DNA of 20,499 nucleotides, taken from positions 1 to 20,499 of the IMG/VR virus record IMGVR_UViG_3300021962_000814, one strand, 5' to 3'. Below the pieces are notes generated by a model that searched no databases, was not told the origin of the DNA, and worked only from the letters and a program-made list of their open reading frames with translations. This DNA comes from a virus. Within the stretch, counting starts at the first letter, position 1, and each line of letters opens with the position of its first letter. This document shows, one piece after another, positions 14,284-20,499 of this stretch. The position numbers and the translations under genes were made by a program.

Positions 14284-15348
14284 ATGACTGAATTAGAATT
14301 CATAAATACAAACCCAGGTGTATCAGGATCAAATGCTGTACCGGTAGATAACATTAACGTATTCTATAGCAGTAGTCTATTACAGTTTCCCAACCCTTCA
14401 ACTGGTTTAATGGAGGCAACTTCAATCCCTGATTTATCGAAACCAGTAGCTATTACAGGAATGTCTATTCCTTTTAGGTACTTAGACGGTAACGTAGATA
14501 TACAACAAACTATTCTACAAGCAGAAAATATAACTTTTAAATACTCAGGAGCAGGTGATTCAAATGCTAATACATATCTAACAGCTACAATTCTAGAAAG
14601 AGTACGTAGAGCTACATACTTCTATATACGTTTGAGGCCGCTCATATTAAGCCCATCAAACTATACATTAGGGCAAGTACAGTTAGGTAATAGGAGTGTA
14701 TTTGTACCTTCTACTACCCCAGATCCGCAATTTAATACTGTAAACTATTTCCAAGAACCTTCTGAGATTATATTTAACCCGTACATATCTACAGTATTTA
14801 ATAATAGTTCAGATAACCCATTATTAAGTAACGCAACTGTACTACGAAAAGCTAACTATATACAACAGGTAGATAGAAATGAAGATCCTATCGAACCAAC
14901 TAACTTAACTCAGATACTACTTAATCAAGCTTCCGCCGCTGAAATACAAGATAGTAATTACACAACAGCAGGTATAATCAATGCAAGGTATGTTGGATCT
15001 AAACTAAATTCTGGAAGCGTACCAGGTAATGACCCAGCATTAAGTTTGATTTCTTTTAGAGCGAGCTTACATCCTTCTGGTTCTAACTTTACTAAAGTTA
15101 AAGGGATCAATCTATCAGATAGAGAGGTACAACAGGTTTACTTTACTCCTCAAGTTACTAATAGTATTGCAGGAGGTAAAACTAGAACATTCGGAGGTAA
15201 TAAATCTTTCCCGACACAGTCAAATTTACTTTACATAGAAGAAGGTAATCGATTTGTAAGGATTTCAAATAGAGATATTTACTCTATAGACGAAGATAAA
15301 ATGCATTCAACAAACAACCTAGGTACAATTATTAAAACACAAGCCTAG
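14284..15348 (+). CDS. conserved virion structural protein (tail/baseplate)
   Basis: This 354-aa beta-rich protein has no membrane segment or enzyme motif. The N-terminus (MTELEFINTNPGVSGSNAVP) is followed by strands with NVFYSSSLLQFP. A mid-protein segment, FNNSSDNPLLSNATVLRKAN (from about 177), leads to IQQVDRNEDPIEPTNLTQIL and SNYTTAGIINARYVGSKLNS, a conserved-looking block with ASLHPSGSNF afterwards. The C-terminus ends with YIEEGNRFVRISNRDIYSID. It lies eight bases after the Hint-bearing gene, and its start has only an A-rich leader (ATAAACA). By position and composition it is a virion component of the outer baseplate or fibre attachment. A specific T4 equivalent is not recognised. Confidence 0.65.
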   Translation: MTELEFINTNPGVSGSNAVPVDNINVFYSSSLLQFPNPSTGLMEATSIPDLSKPVAITGMSIPFRYLDGNVDIQQTILQAENITFKYSGAGDSNANTYLTATILERVRRATYFYIRLRPLILSPSNYTLGQVQLGNRSVFVPSTTPDPQFNTVNYFQEPSEIIFNPYISTVFNNSSDNPLLSNATVLRKANYIQQVDRNEDPIEPTNLTQILLNQASAAEIQDSNYTTAGIINARYVGSKLNSGSVPGNDPALSLISFRASLHPSGSNFTKVKGINLSDREVQQVYFTPQVTNSIAGGKTRTFGGNKSFPTQSNLLYIEEGNRFVRISNRDIYSIDEDKMHSTNNLGTIIKTQA

Positions 15349-15392
15349 AATATTATAATAACCGATATTTATATTATATAATTTAAACAAAA
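15349..15392 (+). promoter_or_regulatory. AT-rich leader with TATTTATA motif
   Basis: This 44-base gap contains TATTTATA at 15366-15373 followed by ATTATATAATTTAAACAAAA up to the start codon. The motif resembles those at 1053, 4001 and 6745. As a late-promoter element it would lie 19 bases before the ATG at 15393, giving a short leader. Its exact reverse complement is the T4 late consensus TATAAATA, but that would point leftward into coding DNA. Function is not proven. Confidence 0.3.
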
Positions 15393-16049
15393 ATGGGATA
15401 CTTAGACAACTCAATCGTAACAGTAGATGCGATTTTAACTAAAAAAGGAAGAGAGCTCCTAGCAAGAGGGGACGGATCTTTCAAAATTACACAGTTTGCT
15501 CTTGCTGACGATGAGATTGATTATACTCTGTATAATCCACAACATCCTTCTGGTTCTGTATATTACGGAGAAGCTATCGAAAATATGCCTTTATTGGAAG
15601 CCTTTCCTGATGAAAATCAGATCATGAAGTATAAATTAACAACTCTACCTAGAGGTACTTCAAAACTTCCAGTATTGGATTTAGGATTCTCATCAATACG
15701 TTTAAAACAAGGAGCTTCTCTTGCGATTACTCCACAAACATTAAACTACTTAGGTGCAACCACTACTTACGAAGCAGGTGGTTATACAGCTACTATTGCA
15801 GACATTAGAGTACTTAACTCATTTAACGGGGTAGGTATTAACTCTGAAGAAGCTATTAGATTGAATACCGGAACAACAATAGGAACTAACGTTTCTAAGA
15901 CAGTTATCGGAACATCTATTAACTTGACTGCAACCACAGTAAACACTCTATTCGGAACAAGATTAACACTTCAGACTACTATAACAGTTATCGGTCGTGA
16001 TTCAGGAGCGAGATTAACAATTCCAGTAACCATTACAAAAACTAACTAA
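15393..16049 (+). CDS. conserved virion structural protein
   Basis: This 218-aa protein has a conserved-looking N-terminal domain, MGYLDNSIVTVDAILTKKGR with LLARGDGSFKITQFALADDE following (residues 1-45). The motif T-K-K-G-R-E-L-L-A-x-x-D-G-x-F, with downstream DDEIDY, is one I associate with structural proteins of marine tailed phages. A helix-poor middle (IENMPLLEAFPDENQIMKYK) is followed by a beta-rich, Thr/Ile-rich C-terminal half (TVIGTSINLTATTVNTLFGT onward) resembling an Ig-like decoration domain. It lies between conserved tail genes and before the two paralogous proteins. The virion assignment is firm by context; the precise role is unknown. Confidence 0.68.
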   Translation: MGYLDNSIVTVDAILTKKGRELLARGDGSFKITQFALADDEIDYTLYNPQHPSGSVYYGEAIENMPLLEAFPDENQIMKYKLTTLPRGTSKLPVLDLGFSSIRLKQGASLAITPQTLNYLGATTTYEAGGYTATIADIRVLNSFNGVGINSEEAIRLNTGTTIGTNVSKTVIGTSINLTATTVNTLFGTRLTLQTTITVIGRDSGARLTIPVTITKTN

Positions 16050-16051
16050 TT

Positions 16052-17080
16052 ATGTCGTTTAAAAGATTTGACCAAGAAGATATAGTAGTAAGTGCTGAAT
16101 CGGTGACAGCTCCATTATGGACTAACAACGTAATAAACTTAACTGCTTTCTATACAAGTTCTACACAGGTATCAAGTACCTCTGGAGATTATTACTACAA
16201 TGTATTCAACACTGCATCAACAGACGCTACTGCAGCAGTACAATTCTCAATTGCTTATGCTGATAAAGACGGAGGCGGTACATTACGTTATAATGCCGGT
16301 GTAGCAGGAAAATCTCCTTCTTCAACTATATACGGACAGTATAGAAACTTAGTATTAGGAGATGAAGAATCTGAATTTACGTTTGGAGGAGAAACATCTG
16401 ATTACTTCTACGTAATAGCAGTTGATAGAGCAAGATATAAAGAAAAATTATTACCAGGTACTTTATCATTACATATAAGTGGAAGTGGTAATAGAGAGAT
16501 CAAATTAACAGATAATAGTAGAGTAGTAGCAACAACTACCTTTACTGATTCTGGTCGAGTATTTGAAATCGTATCTGGTTCTGCAGGAACGGTATACACA
16601 GGGGCTAACGCTAACGGATATTCAATATCAGGATCTTATGGTAAGTTTTTACCAGATGTAGGTATATTACTACTTAACGGTAAAGCACTAGACTTACCTT
16701 ACGGTATTGCAAATAGAGGAGGAGGAGTTGCTTTAGGTACAAATAGAACTGCTAATACATCAGCATTAAACTTAAGAAAGTTATTCTTATCTTTAACTAA
16801 GGGAGCTAATTTTAGACTCAACTCTGAAGAAACAATTTCATCTAACTTCATATTCGTACGAGCAAGAAACGCAGAATTTAACTACTCTACTAACCCATCT
16901 TTATTATCAGGTTCAGGAGAAATCAGACACAATGTTATGATTAACACTCCTCAATCTTATATTACAGGTGTAGGTCTTTATAATGATAATAACGATCTTT
17001 TAGCAGTAGCTAAATTATCAAGACCATTGTTAAAAGACTTTACAAAAGAAGCTCTAGTTAGAATCAAGCTTGACTATTAA
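16052..17080 (+). CDS. virion structural protein, paralogue of the next gene
   Basis: This 342-aa, beta-rich protein is Ser/Thr/Gly/Asn-rich. Residues 273-305 carry NAEFNYSTNPSLLSGSGEI and a PQSYIT strand. Residues 306-342 carry GVGLYNDNNDLLAVAKLSRP and a final VRIKLDY. The same C-terminal module, of the same 37-residue length from VGLYND to the end, appears in the gene at 17084-18163. The N-terminus (SFKRFDQEDIVV) also resembles the neighbour's (STYKKLNRQDVYV), so the pair probably arose by duplication. The start is two bases after the preceding stop and has no Shine-Dalgarno sequence. A tail-tip or fibre-connector role is likely from position; no family name is recognised. Confidence 0.68.
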   Translation: MSFKRFDQEDIVVSAESVTAPLWTNNVINLTAFYTSSTQVSSTSGDYYYNVFNTASTDATAAVQFSIAYADKDGGGTLRYNAGVAGKSPSSTIYGQYRNLVLGDEESEFTFGGETSDYFYVIAVDRARYKEKLLPGTLSLHISGSGNREIKLTDNSRVVATTTFTDSGRVFEIVSGSAGTVYTGANANGYSISGSYGKFLPDVGILLLNGKALDLPYGIANRGGGVALGTNRTANTSALNLRKLFLSLTKGANFRLNSEETISSNFIFVRARNAEFNYSTNPSLLSGSGEIRHNVMINTPQSYITGVGLYNDNNDLLAVAKLSRPLLKDFTKEALVRIKLDY

Positions 17081-17083
17081 TGA

Positions 17084-18163
17084 ATGAGTACATACAAAAA
17101 ACTAAACAGGCAAGATGTCTACGTAACAGTACACGACGCTCGTAAGCATTGGCATACAAGCGGTAGCTTGCTTCGTGGTTTTAAGTCTACAAATGAGTAC
17201 TCTATAGACAGAATGATAGGTCTTTCTGGTTCAACAGAATATTTTTTGAACGAGGAAGATCTATACCAATATGCTACTATACCCTCTCAACAGGTACAAG
17301 AGAGACATAAGCAGATAGTTTATAAAAGTATACATAATTTATACTATAGCGGTAGAGTCCAGAATTCTACATTTAGCGGTTCTTATGATAATTACCTAGA
17401 AACTACTTTACATTTAAGTGAGTCTAGAGACCTACACAACGTTCAAGAGATTAGTGTATATACTATACCGCAAGAGGTTTATGGAACTAACATCGTACCT
17501 TTCTCTTTTATATTAAAACCAAACGGCGCTAAAGATAACTACGTCGATGATGGATTCGTAACAGATGATATAGGACAGAATGACTACATTCAGACTTTTG
17601 AAACTTTATTCGGTGCTGTTAGAAAAATTGCTTGTGACTACATATTAGACGAAGGAACTTACGTACTAGAAACACCAATTGCAGGTGGAGAGTATATTGA
17701 TTCACCAGACGGTCAGCATAGAGTTGAAATTGTAGATGACGGAGAAGGTAGATTAATTATGTCAGGCTCAGGATCGGAACCATGTGCTCCAGTAAGAATT
17801 GTAGGAGATATTATTTACAGTCATGGTCAAGTTATATTAACTGATCCAGAAGTTGTAGATATGTACAACAGTTTTTATCTTAGTCCAAACCTTAACTGGA
17901 AATCTAACCACCCTATTTATACATATAATATGTACTGCAAGGTTAGAGATTCCGAAATGAATTTCACACATAACCCGAGTGCATTAACCGGATCATTTGG
18001 AGATATTTTACCTAATGTAACAGGAAGTACATTTAGCCCATACATCACAAGTGTAGGTCTATACAATGATGCAGACGAGTTAATAGCAGTAGGTAAATTA
18101 GCACAACCAACTAGAAAGTCACTATATAACGATATGACTTTCGTTGTAAAAATTGACATGTAA
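17084..18163 (+). CDS. virion structural protein, paralogue of the preceding gene
   Basis: This 359-aa protein starts three bases after the preceding stop. An alternative ATG at 17080 is in another frame and is not used. Residues 289-322 (DSEMNFTHNPSALTGSFGDI to PYIT) and 323-359 (SVGLYNDADELIAVGKLAQP to VVKIDM) match the C-terminal module of the upstream neighbour almost position for position. The N-terminal part differs more and contains the helical QYATIPSQQVQERHKQIVYK (from about 63). A Gly/Asp-rich strand region (PIAGGEYIDSPDGQHRVEIV) lies mid-protein. It is likely a virion component assembled next to its paralogue, perhaps as heteromers. Function beyond that is unknown. Confidence 0.68.
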   Translation: MSTYKKLNRQDVYVTVHDARKHWHTSGSLLRGFKSTNEYSIDRMIGLSGSTEYFLNEEDLYQYATIPSQQVQERHKQIVYKSIHNLYYSGRVQNSTFSGSYDNYLETTLHLSESRDLHNVQEISVYTIPQEVYGTNIVPFSFILKPNGAKDNYVDDGFVTDDIGQNDYIQTFETLFGAVRKIACDYILDEGTYVLETPIAGGEYIDSPDGQHRVEIVDDGEGRLIMSGSGSEPCAPVRIVGDIIYSHGQVILTDPEVVDMYNSFYLSPNLNWKSNHPIYTYNMYCKVRDSEMNFTHNPSALTGSFGDILPNVTGSTFSPYITSVGLYNDADELIAVGKLAQPTRKSLYNDMTFVVKIDM

Positions 18164-18176
18164 ATAATAAAAGAAA

Positions 18177-19238
18177 ATGGCTATAACATTTAGAGCAAAT
18201 AAAGGACAAGCATTAACCTACAGAGAAATGGATACCAACTTAGGGTCCTATTTCTATTCTAGCTCTTTAACAAAAGAATCTTGGGGAACCGGAGACGCAA
18301 CAAGAACAACTGTAAATTTTGCTACCCTGTATTATACAGGTAGTACTTTAATTCCTTGGAATCTTTCTCCCCATCAAATACCTTTACATGCAACAGGTAG
18401 TAGATCTATCAACGGTTCTGTACAGTATGCAAGTTCAAGCTTACAAGCAGGAGCACCAGATTTTTTATTTAACCCAGTTAATGGATATGTAGGTATTAAA
18501 AAAACTGCTACATCAAAAATAAATGCTCCATTAGATATCAACGGTAATGCAATCATAACTGGCTCATTAACGGTAACAGGAGATGCAGTAGTATTTGGTA
18601 GAATTACAGCTCAAGAATTCCATACAGAGTTTGTAAATGCGTCAGTAGTATATGAAAGCGGATCTACAAAATGGGGTGATACCACAAATGATTTTCACGA
18701 CGTAACCGGTAGTTTAAACATTACAGGAAGTTTAACTTTACAAGGTCCGTTTGTAGTAAAAGGTAATACTAAATTTGGAGTTGATTGTAATAGTAATCAT
18801 GAAATAACAGGAAGTTTAAGAGTAAATTCTAGCTGCGTTAGACAACATTATATTAGTTCCGGAAGCTTCGGTATCAATACTAAAAATCCTCAATACGATT
18901 TACATGTTATAGGTCAAATACAAGCTTCAAGAAACATATTAGCCTTCTCTGACGCACGATTAAAAGATAATGTACAACCTATTCAAGGTAGCTTAGAAAT
19001 CATCGATGCGATAGGAGGATACACATATACACGTAATGACTGGAATGATCTACCTGGTGTAGGAACTATTGCTCAAGAAGTGAGAGCAGTTCTTCCGGAC
19101 GCTGTACATAGTGACGAAGAAGGTTACTTAAGTGTCGACTATAATGCATTAACAGCTGTTCTACTCGAAGCTGTGAAAGCTCAAAATGTATTGATACAAA
19201 ATTTACAGGATAGAGTAGCACAATTAGAAAATAAATAG
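18177..19238 (+). CDS. tail fibre protein with C-terminal peptidase S74 chaperone domain
   Basis: This 353-aa fibre has three parts. Residues 1-35 (MAITFRANKGQALTYREMDT) are the attachment or head segment shared with the next gene. Residues about 105-250 are beta-helix-like repeats with recurring TGSL units (ITGSLTVTGD, VTGSLNITGSLTLQG, ITGSLRVNSS) and the module SGSTKWGDTTNDFHDVTGSL (161-180). Residues 258-353 are a peptidase S74 intramolecular chaperone. It opens with S258-D-A-R-L-K263-D-N, carrying the family SDxRxKxN motif, then has a YTRNDWNDLPGVGTIAQEVR block and a C-terminal coiled coil (VLIQNLQDRVAQLENK). In this family the domain folds the trimer and then cuts itself off before the Ser. 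Host-receptor binding is the likely role. Confidence 0.88.
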   Translation: MAITFRANKGQALTYREMDTNLGSYFYSSSLTKESWGTGDATRTTVNFATLYYTGSTLIPWNLSPHQIPLHATGSRSINGSVQYASSSLQAGAPDFLFNPVNGYVGIKKTATSKINAPLDINGNAIITGSLTVTGDAVVFGRITAQEFHTEFVNASVVYESGSTKWGDTTNDFHDVTGSLNITGSLTLQGPFVVKGNTKFGVDCNSNHEITGSLRVNSSCVRQHYISSGSFGINTKNPQYDLHVIGQIQASRNILAFSDARLKDNVQPIQGSLEIIDAIGGYTYTRNDWNDLPGVGTIAQEVRAVLPDAVHSDEEGYLSVDYNALTAVLLEAVKAQNVLIQNLQDRVAQLENK

Positions 19239-19240
19239 AA

Positions 19241-19879
19241 ATGGCAATAACATTAAGAAGCGTAAAGGGTGGTGCTTTAACCCATACAGAAGTAGATAAT
19301 AACTTCAGGAGCTTTATCTACTCATCCTCTTTCAGCGGTCAGGTAATATCATTGTTTACTTCTGCTAGTAGTAATAATGTACAGAATATTAACATAGCCC
19401 CTGTAGGTGGTATTGCTAATGATACACAAATCATATATAGAAGTGGATCCGTAAATAAGGGATCCAATGATTTGAGATATGACTATAGAGTAGATAAATT
19501 TAGAATAGCAGCTAACACAGAAATAACAGGATCGCTAGTTGTTAAAGGTACTCTACAGGCTGAGCAAATACATACAACATTTACTTCATCTTCAGTAGTA
19601 TTTCAAAGCGGATCTACTAAGTTTGGTAATACAATAGACGATACACACTTATTCACAGGTTCTTTATTTATATCAGGAGCAGCTTACGTAAGAGGAGAAG
19701 CTGATTTTATAAATCAGAACCCAGGAGGAAATGCTGTAAATATCAGAAACGGATTTGTAGTATTAAGCCATGTATCATCTAGTCTTAACTACGCAAACGA
19801 TAATGCAGCAGCATTAAACGGCGTACCATTAGGAGGGTTATATAGAAACGGTAACTTTATTCAGATAAGAATTAGCTAA
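19241..19879 (+). CDS. tail fibre protein sharing modules with the S74 fibre, without S74 domain
   Basis: This 212-aa protein is a shorter relative of the preceding fibre. Its N-terminus (MAITLRSVKGGALTHTEVDN) aligns with the neighbour's. The block ITGSLVVKGTLQAEQIHTTF leads into SGSTKFGNTIDDTHLFTGSL (123-142), which matches the neighbour's SGSTK module. The C-terminal quarter (NIRNGFVVLSHVSSSLNYAN to YRNGNFIQIRIS) is different and has no S74 motif, so it is either a stable fibre without self-cleavage or one that pairs with the neighbour's chaperone. It starts two bases after the preceding stop. Its ending ahead of another fibre gene suggests a modular fibre locus. Confidence 0.78.
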   Translation: MAITLRSVKGGALTHTEVDNNFRSFIYSSSFSGQVISLFTSASSNNVQNINIAPVGGIANDTQIIYRSGSVNKGSNDLRYDYRVDKFRIAANTEITGSLVVKGTLQAEQIHTTFTSSSVVFQSGSTKFGNTIDDTHLFTGSLFISGAAYVRGEADFINQNPGGNAVNIRNGFVVLSHVSSSLNYANDNAAALNGVPLGGLYRNGNFIQIRIS

Positions 19880-19880
19880 T

Positions 19881-20498
19881 ATGCCTCAATTATATTCTTT
19901 ACTTACAGGTTCAGTATACTTACCTGACGGATCTATCTCCGCATCTAGAGGATTCTCAGGATCTTTTTACGGAAACGGATCTGGCTTAACAGGAATAACT
20001 ACAGCGTCGTATGTAGAGTTTACTAATGTAAAGAATAAACCAACACTCATATCTGGTTCTATTCAAATAGACCATAACGCAACTACAAATTATTCAAGCA
20101 ACCGACATATAGACCATAGCGGTGTAACATTTTCAGGTATTGGCGGTATAATCGGAGGAGGAGATTTAACTACATCTAGAACAATTACGTTAAATGTAGG
20201 AGATAATCAATTTATAAACGGTGTAGTAGCTGCACTCCCTAATGGAACTGTTTCAAGTTCTGCTCAATTATCAGGCTTCTCTGGATCATATTTTGCTCAT
20301 GCAATCGGACCTGATATTACTTTACTAGAAGTAACACATAGTCTCAATAGTAGATTTCCAACTGTTCAAGCTTATCAATACGTTGCACCTGGAATCTACG
20401 ATACAGTAATACCAGCCGGTATTAGAAGTACAGGAGCTAATACTCTAAAGATAACATTCGCCGGAAGTTTTTCCGGATCAGTTGTTATTCGTACTTAA
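19881..20498 (+). CDS. tail fibre / receptor-binding protein
   Basis: This 205-aa, Gly/Ser/Thr-rich protein starts one base after the previous stop. It contains repeats typical of trimeric fibres: LTGSVYLPDGSISASRGFSG (8-27), the GNGSGLTGIT segment, a conserved-looking block IGGIIGGGDLTTSRTITLNV common in phage fibre shafts, and an SSSAQLSGFSGSY unit. The C-terminal about 45 residues (QAYQYVAPGIYDTVIPAGIR onward) form a different beta-rich tip that could be the receptor-binding or adhesin head. The gene ends one base before the window edge, with a complete TAA. There is no S74 domain. The fibre call is by repeat pattern and context; the receptor is unknown. Confidence 0.72.
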   Translation: MPQLYSLLTGSVYLPDGSISASRGFSGSFYGNGSGLTGITTASYVEFTNVKNKPTLISGSIQIDHNATTNYSSNRHIDHSGVTFSGIGGIIGGGDLTTSRTITLNVGDNQFINGVVAALPNGTVSSSAQLSGFSGSYFAHAIGPDITLLEVTHSLNSRFPTVQAYQYVAPGIYDTVIPAGIRSTGANTLKITFAGSFSGSVVIRT

Positions 20499-20499
20499 A

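Noticed and set aside
15366-15373. T4 late promoter on the minus strand (reverse complement TATAAATA)
   Set aside because: It would drive transcription leftward, antisense to the structural genes; no minus-strand gene exists there.
19444-19466. Perfect 7-bp stem (TGGATCC / GGATCCA) with 9-base loop
   Set aside because: It sits mid-gene in a fibre coding for Ser/Gly/Asn-rich residues and has no T tract; most likely chance within the coding sequence.
20461-20476. Hairpin CCGGAA-GTTT-TTCCGG near the end of the last fibre gene
   Set aside because: It is wholly within the coding sequence, 20 bases before the stop codon and without a following T run; what lies beyond the window would be needed to call a terminator.

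Overview
This window reads as part of the virion-structure region of a tailed phage with a contractile, T4-type baseplate. It has no plasmid, IS, rRNA, tRNA or CRISPR content. Genes are tightly packed and often overlap by 1-26 bases, and the DNA is AT-rich throughout. Diagnostic members are a T4 gp55-type late sigma factor, a gp25-like and a gp6-like baseplate wedge protein in adjacent overlapping genes, an OB-fold/beta-spike hub protein, and a fibre with a peptidase S74 auto-processing domain. Almost no start codon has a Shine-Dalgarno sequence; starts sit instead behind A/T-rich leaders. That fits translation in Bacteroidota, so an aquatic Bacteroidota phage is my best guess for the source, but this is inference and the sequence contains no host marker.

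Layout. (1) 1-988, minus strand: a small membrane/coiled-coil protein cut by the left edge, a YhcH/YjgK/YiaL-family cupin-like enzyme that looks like an accessory metabolic gene, and a second small membrane/coiled-coil protein. (2) 989-1087: a divergent intergenic region where transcription switches strand. (3) 1088-2121, plus strand: two unrecognised small genes, separated by a run of three GC-rich hairpins and followed by an extremely AT-rich spacer with direct repeats. (4) 2285-3999: an HD-domain phosphohydrolase, a small membrane protein and the late sigma factor. (5) 4022-14275: the baseplate block. It holds an OB/spike hub protein, a 398-aa structural protein, a short linker protein, gp25-like and gp6-like wedge proteins, a DNRLRE-like virion protein, a short coiled-coil protein, and a 1129-aa wedge-type protein. 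The last of these ends in a Pro/Thr/Ala stalk, nine glycines and a Hint (intein-like) domain. (6) 14284-20498: tail and fibre genes, namely three to four conserved virion proteins (two of them tandem paralogues), then three fibre proteins sharing modules, one ending in an S74 chaperone/protease.

How it works together. The sigma factor probably directs the host RNA polymerase to late promoters feeding the downstream structural genes. Candidate motifs related to TATTTATT or TATAAATA lie directly in front of several of these transcription units. The downstream genes build the baseplate from the hub outward, then the wedge, then the receptor-binding fibres. The two most unusual items are the C-terminal Hint domain on a baseplate-type protein, which has the residues for self-cleavage but lacks the +1 nucleophile needed for splicing, and the YhcH-family enzyme on the opposite strand.
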